This document shows positions 9,472-17,737 of a DNA stretch of 40,791 nucleotides, piece after piece. Below the pieces are notes generated by a model. That model was not told the origin of the DNA, made no database searches, and worked only from the letters and a program-made list of their open reading frames with translations. Every line of letters begins with the position of its first letter. Positions within the stretch are counted from its first letter, which is position 1. A program made the translations under genes and the position numbers. The DNA comes from Gammaproteobacteria bacterium 39-13 (GTDB taxonomy: Bacteria > Pseudomonadota > Gammaproteobacteria > Berkiellales > Berkiellaceae): the NCBI GenBank assembly GCA_001898235.1, contig MKTN01000034.1, forward strand, positions 1 to 40,791. Reading direction: 5' to 3'.

Positions 9472-10476
9472 TTAGGGGGTGTGTTTCTGATCAAAGCGGT
9501 TTACCCATTCAAAAATGACCCTATCCATCCATCGATAATAGCAACATTTATCAGTAGAACCTAACCATCCTACATGTCCACCCTGTTTGGTTATCAGGAC
9601 ATCAAAATTTTCTTTATGCGGCAATTGCATAAATTTTATCCTGCTGATAACAGGATCGTCTTTGGCATATAAGATAAAGGTAGGAAGCGTGATCGCTTCT
9701 AAAAATTGCCAAGAGCTGCAACGAGTATAGTAATCATTGGCATCCTTAAATCCACTGCGAGGAGCGGTGTACAAATCATCAAATTCATACAAGGTTGAAA
9801 TCGGCGGCAGGGAGAGGGGCGGAAGTTGTGGAAAAGTTTGGTGTAATATTTGTATATCTTTTAATAGAACTTTGACGAAATAATCATTAAAAACCCGGTT
9901 TTGTTTTTTCAAAATAAGTTTAACGCTGGCAGCGAGATCTAATGGTGGAGAAATTGCCATGACACTATCTAGGTTTGCCATAGGTTGTTGTTCACCGGCC
10001 ATTTTTAAGGTGATATTAGCGCCTAGAGAAAATCCAATTTGCGTTACAGGGCTTTGCGGAAATTGTTTTGCTAGCCAGGCAAGCACGGCGCGGGTATCTT
10101 CACTGCGCCCACTATGATAGAGGTGTTGTGCTAGTCCTCTTCCTACCCCACACCCTCTCAAATTCATTCTGATGACCAAATAGCCATGACGAACGAAATA
10201 GTGGGTTAAGCGAATAAAATATTTTGAGAGGTGCGAACCGCTTAGCCCATGAACCAGCAAAATAATTCTTGAAGATTTTACCCAATTTTTAGGACGATTT
10301 TCGACTAAAACGATTTTATCGCCATCAGAAAGCGGAATAATGTGTTGCTTCGTATTATTGATAAAGGGATTATAAGGAAAGTAGAGAGAAGCTATGGTTT
10401 GTATGCGCCCGGTCGATATACCAGGTAGTGGTTTGAAAGGTGGCATTCCTAATTTGTTTAAAATGGTTTGTTTCAT
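9472..10476 (-). CDS. yheT: YheT-family alpha/beta hydrolase
   Basis: 334 residues, near the usual 340 of E. coli YheT. An N-terminal GRIQTIASLYFP segment precedes the core. VHGLSGSH (residues 75-82) is the oxyanion region, and GFSLGAN holds the nucleophile Ser150. YAKDDPVI near 270 supplies the acid and GGHVGWLG near 300 the histidine, in YheT-typical wording. The family covers putative esterases in the ABHD1/3 group whose bacterial substrate is not known. No signal peptide, so probably cytoplasmic or membrane-associated. It lies upstream of the cysZ-like gene on the same strand and is divergent from the Sel1 lipoprotein gene. Confidence 0.88.
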   Translation of the reverse strand: MKQTILNKLGMPPFKPLPGISTGRIQTIASLYFPYNPFINNTKQHIIPLSDGDKIVLVENRPKNWVKSSRIILLVHGLSGSHLSKYFIRLTHYFVRHGYLVIRMNLRGCGVGRGLAQHLYHSGRSEDTRAVLAWLAKQFPQSPVTQIGFSLGANITLKMAGEQQPMANLDSVMAISPPLDLAASVKLILKKQNRVFNDYFVKVLLKDIQILHQTFPQLPPLSLPPISTLYEFDDLYTAPRSGFKDANDYYTRCSSWQFLEAITLPTFILYAKDDPVISRIKFMQLPHKENFDVLITKQGGHVGWLGSTDKCCYYRWMDRVIFEWVNRFDQKHTP

Positions 10477-10655
10477 TATGTTTACATCTGGTTTTTAGAG
10501 GAATTTTACTGGATATAAAGGAAGATGTCTAAATTTACTCTTCACAGTTTATTCTTGGACGTTGTTGGCTGAGTCTTGTGATATATCTATGTAAATTCAG
10601 TAGAAGTGAAGTAATTGATTTGAGTTAATATCCATACTTGTAAAGGGTTTTATCA

Positions 10656-12548
10656 ATGAATCTGAATGCTGCGTTGCGTAATCCTCTAGTGATCTTATGT
10701 CTGAGCACTTTGTTGGGGTGTAATCCACAGCAAGAGCAAATAAAGTACGATGAGGTCGCATCAGCAGACTCTGATAATCAGTCTACACCAGTCAATTCAC
10801 CGCATTTATGCGATGATCTTGTTAATTCAGTTGGCGCACGTGCTGCATTACAAATTTGTTTAGATCAAGCTAAGTCAAACAACAAAGACGCACAAATGCG
10901 TGTGGGGATGCTGCATGCATTAGGAGAGTTGGGTGAGGAAAATTGGGAACAGGGCATGCATTGGCTTTTATTGGCTGCTCAAAATGGGCATACCGAAGCC
11001 CAATATGAGGTCGCGCAAAGCTATTTATTAGGTCGAGGCGTTAGCCAAAATTTGACTGAAGCCTTTCAGTGGTTACAACAGGCTGCTAAAGCAAACCATG
11101 TTCAAGCTCAGGCTTTGTTGGGATTGTGCTACTTGAAAGGGCAAGGAACGAAGCAAAATGTGCAACAAGCTTTGGAGTGGTTTTCTTTAAGCGCAAAACA
11201 AAATGATCCTGTTGCTGAATATTATCTTGGCTTAATGTATCTAGAAGGAAATGGAATTGCTCAAAATAGTTATTTAGGTGAAAAATTTTTACAAGCAGCG
11301 GCAGAGCAATCTTTAGTCGTTGCTCAGTTAGCGTTAGCCAAGCTTTACCAGTCCGGTGGACAGTTAGCGCAAAATGATTCTCAGTCTTATTTTTGGTATA
11401 ACAAAGCCGCAGCTGAGGGCGATCCTCAAGGGTTGTATGTTGTCGGCATGAGTCATGCTTTAGGCAGCTTTGGTCAGAAAAAAGATCTTGATGCGGCAGG
11501 AAAATATCTAAAACAAGCGGCAGACAAAAACTATTATCCTGCACAATATGCTTTGGCCACGTTATATCTTGAAGGCCAACCTGTTTTACAAGATAAGCAT
11601 GCCGCTATTGAATTTCTGCGTTTAGCTGCCAATGGGGGCTCTACAGACGCACAAATAAAACTAGCTAAAATTTTGGTTGAATTTTCTTTACCTCAATATG
11701 ACAAAGTTGCTTTTTATTGGGCAGATAAAGCGGCAACGGGCAATAATCCTGAAGCGAAATATCTCTTAGGCAGCTATTATCTTGATGGGATTGGGACGCA
11801 AGTGGATTATGAAAAAGCTTTTCACATTTTTTCCGATCTGGCTGATCAAGGAAATGCCTTGGCAGAATTTAAATTAGGACAAATGTATTACTATGGTCAA
11901 GGAGTGGAAAAGAATTTACCTATTGCCAAAAAATGGTTTTTAAAATCTGCAAGACTGGGTGTAAAGGATGCTAAAAATTGGGTTGCGATTTTATTTAGAG
12001 ATGGCATGGAAAATCGAGAAAATCAAGCAGATGATCTTGATCAAGAAGATTTAAATCAATGGATAAATTATTCTGCTGATAATGGTGAACCAGAAGGATT
12101 GTATTTGAAAGGAATGGGATTTCTTTATGGCAGAAATAACTTTCAACAAAGTATTGAAGAAGGGCTTCAATTCATCACACAAGCTGCCCAGATGCAATTT
12201 GTTCCTGCGCAGCGCGAGCTTGGTAAGCTTTATGAAGAAGGCCTTTTTGGGCTAAACGATAATGCAAAGGCTTATGATTGGTATTTAAAAGCCTCGCAAA
12301 ATGGCGATGGTTACTCGCAATACCGCCTTGCCACGATGTTTTATGTTGGAACAGGTGTACAAAGAGATTATGTTCAATCATACGCCTGGGCGCATCTTGC
12401 CGCGGTTGGCGGTAAAGACGATGCTGTTGCGTTAAGAGAAGAGATTTCAAACTTATTGGATGCAAGGCAATTAAGGATGGCGCAACAATTATCAACGGAA
12501 TATTTTAATGCGCATAAAAAAGGATTGCAGTCATTTGCCATGCCATAA
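10656..12548 (+). CDS. Sel1-repeat lipoprotein
   Basis: 630 residues. The N-terminus is a lipoprotein signal: a hydrophobic run from LVILCL to STLLGC with the lipidated Cys at position 22. Asn and Pro follow, which does not give the Asp+2 inner-membrane retention signal, so outer-membrane anchoring is likely. From about residue 70 to 600 it is built of roughly a dozen Sel1-type repeats of about 36 residues, for example AEYYLGLMYLEGNGIAQN and AEFKLGQMYYYGQGVEKN. Sel1 repeats are TPR-like scaffolds for protein contacts; related proteins in Legionella (the Enh/Lpn families) influence host entry and trafficking. That role is by analogy only. AAAGG precedes the ATG. A REP pair and the hairpin repeat follow the gene. 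Confidence 0.88.
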   Translation: MNLNAALRNPLVILCLSTLLGCNPQQEQIKYDEVASADSDNQSTPVNSPHLCDDLVNSVGARAALQICLDQAKSNNKDAQMRVGMLHALGELGEENWEQGMHWLLLAAQNGHTEAQYEVAQSYLLGRGVSQNLTEAFQWLQQAAKANHVQAQALLGLCYLKGQGTKQNVQQALEWFSLSAKQNDPVAEYYLGLMYLEGNGIAQNSYLGEKFLQAAAEQSLVVAQLALAKLYQSGGQLAQNDSQSYFWYNKAAAEGDPQGLYVVGMSHALGSFGQKKDLDAAGKYLKQAADKNYYPAQYALATLYLEGQPVLQDKHAAIEFLRLAANGGSTDAQIKLAKILVEFSLPQYDKVAFYWADKAATGNNPEAKYLLGSYYLDGIGTQVDYEKAFHIFSDLADQGNALAEFKLGQMYYYGQGVEKNLPIAKKWFLKSARLGVKDAKNWVAILFRDGMENRENQADDLDQEDLNQWINYSADNGEPEGLYLKGMGFLYGRNNFQQSIEEGLQFITQAAQMQFVPAQRELGKLYEEGLFGLNDNAKAYDWYLKASQNGDGYSQYRLATMFYVGTGVQRDYVQSYAWAHLAAVGGKDDAVALREEISNLLDARQLRMAQQLSTEYFNAHKKGLQSFAMP

Positions 12549-12573
12549 ACTCTTCGCATTTGAATTTTAGGCG

Positions 12574-12640
12574 CCCGCCTTTGCCAAGGCTTTGGCGGGT
12601 CTTAGTGCTAAGGTCCGCCGTAGCTTTCAGCGTAGGCGGA
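12574..12640. repeat. Pair of GC-rich REP-like hairpins
   Basis: Hairpin one has arms CCCGCC (12574-12579) and GGCGGG (12594-12599). Hairpin two has arms TCCGCC (12614-12619) and GGCGGA (12635-12640), with inner GC pairs. The pair is much richer in GC than its surroundings. It sits between the conserved 5' flank (12551-12572) and the hairpin body of the repeat copy at 12653, as if inserted there. Confidence 0.7.
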
Positions 12641-12652
12641 TTGTTGCTGCAG

Positions 12653-12735
12653 TTTTCTCACAACAGCCATGTATTTTTTATACACTCCTGTTGCTCGAAA
12701 ACTCGGCGCTTAGCCTAAAAATCAACTGCTATGAG
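12653..12735 (+). repeat. Hairpin repeat family, copy A
   Basis: Aligns end to end with 15036-15115 and 29001-29082. The central hairpin has stem CAACAG (12661-12666) with CTGTTG (12688-12693) and inner stem TGTAT (12670-12674) with ATACA (12680-12684). The outer ends CTCA...TGAG can also pair. It lies 55 bp before the asmA-family gene. Confidence 0.8.
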
Positions 12736-12789
12736 TTTATGTATGTTCCAACAGATGGAAATGTTATGCGAAAAATAAACGAGGTTTAA

Positions 12790-14643
12790 TTGGGTTTTTT
12801 AAAGGGCTTACTTAAATTTTTATTTGCTTTATTAAGCATCCTAGCTACGCTATTTATCATTGTTTGTGGTATCATTTATGCTACTAATCCAGAGCGGTAC
12901 AAAACGATTGTCGTTCAGCAATTTGAAAAAGAAACAGGTCAGAAAATTGAATTGCATGGACCTGTAGAGATTAATTTTCTTCCTTTACCGCATGCCAATT
13001 TGAATAAAGCCGTCTTGAGACTTAAGGTTGGTACTGAAGAGATAGTGATTGCGGCAGATTATATAGGCTTTGCATTAACCTGGCGCTCGCTTATTTCAGA
13101 TGTGAAAAAAATACAATCGATAGATGCCAAGAATGTGTTTATTACTGTCTATCAGCAAAATAAAATAAAGCAAAAAATAAAAGTTGATTCCTTTGAAGGT
13201 GAATTGATAAATGCCTACTTACGCATGAGCTTTCCTAAATTTAAAATCAAATTGGGTGAAAATGCATTTGCAGGTAACATGAGTGTTTCGTTTGAAGATA
13301 AAATCACCAAAATCACGACGAGCATGAAAGCCGATCTATGGGACGTGAGTAAGATTTCAGAAGCTTTTGAAAAAAATCAAGATGATACACTTAGCGAGGT
13401 GATGCGATCAGATTGGATTAAACAGACTAACGCCGAAATATCCATACAAGCGAAAAATATCAAATCGCCAAAATTGGCTGTCTCTAACGCGAACATCAAG
13501 TTAAAGCTTAAAAACAGTGTGCTGAATGGGTTAGTGCGAGGGAAAATAAGCTTAGGCGAATTGAGCTCCAATTTTATGATAGAGGGCACGAAGAAAAGCG
13601 CACCAGAAATAGCTGCCACCTTTAAAATTAAAGATCCGGCACAAAAAAATAATATGGAAGGCAATTTTAAATATACCTTCTTGGAAAAGAAGGCGCGTGT
13701 TTTTGGCAAACTCAAAACACAAACATGGACAGTTGACTTTATGCCAAAAGTCCCCCATCCAGAGGGTAGAGTCTTCTCTAGCGCACCGTTTGATATCCAG
13801 TGGCCTAAAGATATTATTGCCAAGTTTGATTTTCAAACCGATCGCCTAGTTTTTGAAGATTTTATTTTAATGCAAGCTAATTTAGCGATAAATTTTGAAG
13901 ATCACCAGTTGGAGATCAGCCCACAAGGAAAACTCGCGCAGGGAAACTTAACTGGAAAACTACACATTCAAAATAAAGAGCAAGGCGAAGTAGAAGCGAA
14001 AGGACATCTTGCACTTCAAAACGCTAATGCAGCAGAATTTCTTAAAATAATAGACAAAGATCTGCAGGTGCAAGGCGGTACCATCAGTGGAGAATTTAAG
14101 GGAAATAGTAAAGGAAAAAATGTTGCAGAGCTTATGGCACATTTATCAGGAAAATCTTTGGTTCAAATTCAGCAAATGACCCTGCTTAATAAAGCGATTG
14201 ATGCACGATATGTTGATGTCTTTGCAGCGATGTTGAAAGCACTTAAACCTACGAATAAGGAAACAGTCTTAGAATGTATTGCTTGGCGTTTCAATATCCA
14301 AGATGGGATTGCTGTGGCAAAGGAAAGTATAGGAATAGAAACACGTGATCTTTATGTCTTGGGCTCTGGAAAACTAGATTTACGGACCGAAGGATTGAAT
14401 TTTATTTTTGATATCTCTCCTCGTAGCCAAATGAATCTTGAAGTAGGTGCTATGGATAATGTGGCTTTCCTTAAAGGATCTTTGGCTGCTCCTCAGGTAG
14501 AAACAAGTGCCAGAGGGTTGATCCAAGAGGGTAGTACATTAATGCTAGGGTTTGCTACAGGTGGCGTTTCTTTGTTAGCAGAGAAACTATTCAAAGTGGT
14601 GACTCAGCAAGGTTCTCCTTGCAAGCATGTGTTAGGACAGTAG
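12790..14643 (+). CDS. asmA: AsmA-family protein
   Basis: 617 residues, the same size class as E. coli AsmA. One N-terminal membrane segment (about residues 8-30) is followed by the family's opening block: ATNPERYKTIVVQQFEKETG, then LHGPVEINFLPLPHANL, and a charged beta-rich periplasmic body. The C-terminal AsmA-like domain runs near residues 400-600. AsmA-type proteins are inner-membrane anchored and belong to the superfamily that moves lipids toward the outer membrane. The start is TTG at 12790, placed five bases after GAGG (12781-12784). An in-frame TAA immediately before it rules out any upstream start. Repeat copy A lies just ahead of it and may influence its expression. Confidence 0.85.
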   Translation: MGFLKGLLKFLFALLSILATLFIIVCGIIYATNPERYKTIVVQQFEKETGQKIELHGPVEINFLPLPHANLNKAVLRLKVGTEEIVIAADYIGFALTWRSLISDVKKIQSIDAKNVFITVYQQNKIKQKIKVDSFEGELINAYLRMSFPKFKIKLGENAFAGNMSVSFEDKITKITTSMKADLWDVSKISEAFEKNQDDTLSEVMRSDWIKQTNAEISIQAKNIKSPKLAVSNANIKLKLKNSVLNGLVRGKISLGELSSNFMIEGTKKSAPEIAATFKIKDPAQKNNMEGNFKYTFLEKKARVFGKLKTQTWTVDFMPKVPHPEGRVFSSAPFDIQWPKDIIAKFDFQTDRLVFEDFILMQANLAINFEDHQLEISPQGKLAQGNLTGKLHIQNKEQGEVEAKGHLALQNANAAEFLKIIDKDLQVQGGTISGEFKGNSKGKNVAELMAHLSGKSLVQIQQMTLLNKAIDARYVDVFAAMLKALKPTNKETVLECIAWRFNIQDGIAVAKESIGIETRDLYVLGSGKLDLRTEGLNFIFDISPRSQMNLEVGAMDNVAFLKGSLAAPQVETSARGLIQEGSTLMLGFATGGVSLLAEKLFKVVTQQGSPCKHVLGQ

Positions 14644-14711
14644 TTTGCCTAGGTTTTTTCGGCACGATTGGCATCTGTGTATATCTTCACGAATGCGCTC
14701 TTTTAAGTTTA

Positions 14712-14741
14712 TTGACATTAGTTTCGTAAATGACATACAAT
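14712..14741 (+). promoter_or_regulatory. Sigma-70 promoter of the 70-aa gene
   Basis: TTGACA at 14712-14717 and TACAAT at 14736-14741, separated by 18 bases. This predicts a transcript start near 14748 and a leader of about 40 nt before the ATG at 14789. Confidence 0.75.
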
Positions 14742-14788
14742 GTAAGAGGTGATAGACAATAAATATTTGATATTTATAGGAAAATATC

Positions 14789-15001
14789 ATGAAAAAGCGC
14801 TATGTCAACGCAGGGATCATTAAAACGACGGAAGACGGGGTCACAATCATCACTATCTTGGGCCTAGAAAACTATCCTCAAGCTTATAAACAAGCTTACC
14901 TGGAAATAGCTGCTGAAATACAGAAAAACATGGTAAGAATCATTTCACGGGGGGAATCACCGCCTGTGATCCGGATCAATAGAAGTTTAGAGATCCATTA
15001 G
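14789..15001 (+). CDS. Small orphan protein (70 aa)
   Basis: Not recognised. The protein has a basic start (MKKRYVNAGIIK), a short beta-like stretch (GVTIITILGLENYPQ), a helix rich in Ala/Tyr/Gln, and a basic end. There is no membrane segment or signal peptide. Its reality is supported by a near-consensus promoter, an AGGA ribosome-binding site nine bases before the ATG, and plausible amino-acid composition. It stands alone between the asmA-family gene and ttcA. It may be a small cytoplasmic or nucleic-acid-associated protein, but nothing in the sequence settles that. Confidence 0.65.
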   Translation: MKKRYVNAGIIKTTEDGVTIITILGLENYPQAYKQAYLEIAAEIQKNMVRIISRGESPPVIRINRSLEIH

Positions 15002-15035
15002 TTACCCTTTGCATTCACATTTTAGGCTTTTGCCG

Positions 15036-15115
15036 TTCTCTCTTAACAGTGATGTATTCTTCATACACTTCTGTTGCTAGAGGATGGCACCTAGCTTAAA
15101 ATCGACTGCTGTGAG
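15036..15115 (+). repeat. Hairpin repeat family, copy B
   Basis: Matches copies A and C. Hairpin stem AACAG (15045-15049) with CTGTT (15071-15075) and inner stem TGTAT (15053-15057) with ATACA (15063-15067). Similarity to copy A also covers the upstream flank from about 15008 (TTTGCATT...TTTTAGGC). It ends 80 bp before ttcA. Confidence 0.8.
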
Positions 15116-15195
15116 CGTTTCTCTTGCTGTGGTAATATACCGCTCTTAGTGAATGGGGTATACGCCCATAATTGGATGATTGACAGAGTTTTACC

Positions 15196-16065
15196 ATGCA
15201 AGAGCTTAAATGGGCTGAAAATTCGCCCGCCACAGAAACCATTGATGCCGTTGCCGCAGCAAAGAAATTTCAAAAACTTGAGAAAAAGCTTTTGCACTAT
15301 ATGGGCAGAGCAATTGCTGATTTTGACATGATTAAAAAAAATGATCGTGTTTTAGTTTGTGTTTCTGGCGGCAAAGATTCGTTTACCATGGTTAGCTTAT
15401 TGGAGAATATGCGTAAAAGAACCAAGGTAAAATTTGATCTGTTGGCCTTCACTCTAGATCAATCCCAACCTGGGTGGAATGATCAAGGTCTGCGAGATTA
15501 TATGCAAGCCAACAATATTCCATTTGAAGTGATTACCAAAGACACGTATTCGATTGTCAAAGAGAAGATCCCAGAAGGGAGCACCTATTGCAGCTTATGC
15601 TCAAGACTTAGAAGAGGGATCATTTATACCTACGCAGAACAGCATGGCTATAATAAAATTGCCTTAGGACACCATCGCGACGATCTTATTACTTCTTTGT
15701 TGATGTCCATTTTCTATAATGGAGAAATACGCTCCATGCCTCCTAAGCTGCTCAGTGACAATCAGCGCCACATTGTGATTAGACCTTTAAGTTACTGCCA
15801 AGAAAAAGATATCATCGAATATGCTAAACTGAAGCAGTTCCCTATTATTCCTTGTAACTTATGTGGTTCTCAGGAAAATTTAGTCAGAAAAAAAATGCGA
15901 AAGCTCATTGAGAGTTTAGCGGCTGAAAACCCCAAAGTACCAAGTAATATGTTAAGTGCTTTGCAACAAATAAAACCTAGTCAGTTGATGGACAAAAAGT
16001 GGTGGGATTTTAAGCATCTCGAAGAGAGGGTCACGGATGACAGAAGCAGATCCGAAGCTGATTGA
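15196..16065 (+). CDS. ttcA: tRNA 2-thiocytidine biosynthesis protein TtcA
   Basis: 289 residues. The PP-loop SGGKDS (57-62) binds ATP. The two CxxC pairs, YCSLC (Cys132/Cys135) and PCNLC (Cys220/Cys223), are the TtcA signature that holds the iron-sulfur cluster. [15 protein letters not shown] near 156-170 is the second conserved block. TtcA thiolates cytidine 32 of certain tRNAs in the cytoplasm. ATG at 15196 is the first in-frame Met that keeps the usual N-terminus. The reading frame overlaps the next gene by 29 bp, so the two are probably co-translated. Confidence 0.95.
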   Translation: MQELKWAENSPATETIDAVAAAKKFQKLEKKLLHYMGRAIADFDMIKKNDRVLVCVSGGKDSFTMVSLLENMRKRTKVKFDLLAFTLDQSQPGWNDQGLRDYMQANNIPFEVITKDTYSIVKEKIPEGSTYCSLCSRLRRGIIYTYAEQHGYNKIALGHHRDDLITSLLMSIFYNGEIRSMPPKLLSDNQRHIVIRPLSYCQEKDIIEYAKLKQFPIIPCNLCGSQENLVRKKMRKLIESLAAENPKVPSNMLSALQQIKPSQLMDKKWWDFKHLEERVTDDRSRSEAD

Positions 16066-17695
16066 ATCGCACGTTCGGCTTTCACATTCTAAGCTATGGG
16101 AAATTCAACGAAACTATTTTGCTTCCATGGGCATTCAAGCATGGAAGGAAGAAGTCCCTTTTTATATTTCGAGTAATGCCTTTATTGGACATCGTTATGC
16201 GCTCGTTATAGTCAATTTCATCAAAGAATGGCGAATACTCAATCCACTTCATGCTGAAGAACCTTTTTATCTTTTAGAAGTAGGAAGTGGGCCAGGGAAA
16301 TTTAGTTTTTATTTCCTCAAATCGCTCAAATCGCTATTAACTGAATATGGACTTGAGGCTCAAAAGTTTTGCTATATTTTTTCAGATGTCACTGAAAAAA
16401 ATATTGAATTTTGTCGAGAAAATCCTTGTTTTCAACCCTATATCCAGCGACAAGAGATGGATTTTGCTCATTTCAATGTTGAAGAAGATAAAGATATTCA
16501 ACTCATCATTGGGCAGAAGAAATACTCTGAGCTTCAGAGTAAAACACCACTTATTATCATTTCTAACTACACCTTCGATTGTATTAAGCAAGATGCCTTT
16601 GAATATGAAAAAGATAAGCTTCATGAAATTCAATTAGCCTTACGTAGTCGATATAAAAATTTTGATACGCAAAAAGCATTGCATTTAAAAGAATTACGCT
16701 TTGATTTTCACAAAAGTATTATTGAACCTGAGCATTATTATGAAAATCCAATTTTGAATGAGATTTTGGCAGCCTATCCGCCCTTATTCAAAGATGAAAA
16801 TGCCATGATTATGATGCCGCTTGGTGCCATGCAATTTTGCGATAACATGAATGCACTGACAAAAAGTAATTTTTTTATGATTTCAGGGGATAAGGGCGTC
16901 TCTATCCCTTGGCATTTCACCTTGATGGGCGAGAATTACCGTGTTACCTACGATGGTTGTTATTCGTTTTTGGTAAATTTTCATGCTATCGGCGAATATT
17001 TGAAAAAACAGGGCGGGGACTATCTTTTAACTGAGAATGCGAATAATTTTAAAGTTAATTTGTATAGTATGGGAACGCCATTTTCCCGATTGATTGAAAC
17101 CACGGCTTGTTTTAAAGCATTTGTCGCCGATATGGGGCCTGAAGATTATTGCTATTTTTTTGATGAATTCTTAACCAGCGGCTATCGCTTTACTTTAAAG
17201 TCATTGCTAGCCTTTGTAAAATTAAGCCGATGGGATCCCAACGCTTATGCAATTGTTCATGAACGAATATTAGAATTATTACCGCTGGCTGAAAAAGTTC
17301 ATGTTGAAGATGTGAAACAGGAACTTGATAAAGTCGCTGAAAATGTATATCCTGCGAATATGGGAGATGACGTTTATAATATGATGGGGATTTTTTATCA
17401 GACTCAAAATGAGAATGATAAAGCCTTAGCGTTATATCTTCGTTCTCTTGAGGTATTTGGAGATAAAGCGGCTCCACATAATAATGCTGCTATGATATAT
17501 GAGAAACAAAAAAACATACCCAAAGCTTTGTTCCACTATCAAAAATCCTACCAGCTTGATGATACGAATAAATTCGCCAACCGCAAAATTCATTATCTGA
17601 CAGGTAGACCCTATATTGGTGCTATTGTTCCTGTTGTAAAAGGACTTTTTATTGTTGGGTTGATAGGGCTTGCATTGTATTTTATCAGTCGCTAA
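16037..17695 (+). CDS. SAM methyltransferase-like protein with TPR and C-terminal membrane anchor
   Basis: 552 residues. After an N-terminal helical part, [20 protein letters not shown] (residues 78-97) is a class I SAM-binding motif [12 protein letters not shown] near 175 fits the later strand of the same fold. Residues 440-515 contain TPR-like helices (for example [16 protein letters not shown] and [17 protein letters not shown]). The last 25 residues form one hydrophobic helix, [20 protein letters not shown], then a short basic end, so it looks tail-anchored with the enzyme facing the cytoplasm. The start at 16037 overlaps ttcA and follows GAGAGGG. The substrate is unknown; with ttcA upstream, an RNA or translation-related target is possible but unproven. 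Confidence 0.75.
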   Translation: MTEADPKLIESHVRLSHSKLWEIQRNYFASMGIQAWKEEVPFYISSNAFIGHRYALVIVNFIKEWRILNPLHAEEPFYLLEVGSGPGKFSFYFLKSLKSLLTEYGLEAQKFCYIFSDVTEKNIEFCRENPCFQPYIQRQEMDFAHFNVEEDKDIQLIIGQKKYSELQSKTPLIIISNYTFDCIKQDAFEYEKDKLHEIQLALRSRYKNFDTQKALHLKELRFDFHKSIIEPEHYYENPILNEILAAYPPLFKDENAMIMMPLGAMQFCDNMNALTKSNFFMISGDKGVSIPWHFTLMGENYRVTYDGCYSFLVNFHAIGEYLKKQGGDYLLTENANNFKVNLYSMGTPFSRLIETTACFKAFVADMGPEDYCYFFDEFLTSGYRFTLKSLLAFVKLSRWDPNAYAIVHERILELLPLAEKVHVEDVKQELDKVAENVYPANMGDDVYNMMGIFYQTQNENDKALALYLRSLEVFGDKAAPHNNAAMIYEKQKNIPKALFHYQKSYQLDDTNKFANRKIHYLTGRPYIGAIVPVVKGLFIVGLIGLALYFISR

Positions 17696-17704
17696 TGGAG
17701 ACTG

Positions 17705-17730
17705 ATAACGGTTATAAGAACTGTTATTTT
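17705..17730 (+). terminator. Rho-independent terminator
   Basis: Stem ATAACGGTT (17705-17713) with AACTGTTAT (17719-17727), one G-U pair, loop ATAAG, followed by TTT. It sits between the convergent genes ending at 17695 and 17738. Confidence 0.75.
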
Positions 17731-17737
17731 AGTAAAT

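Noticed and set aside
11086..11544. 152-codon minus-strand open frame
   Set aside because: Antisense shadow of the Sel1-repeat gene; composition (Leu/His/Gln-rich) is typical of a shadow frame.
12592..12789. 65-codon + strand open frame before the asmA-family gene
   Set aside because: It lies across the REP pair and repeat copy A, has no ribosome-binding site, and its stop simply abuts the TTG start of the real gene.
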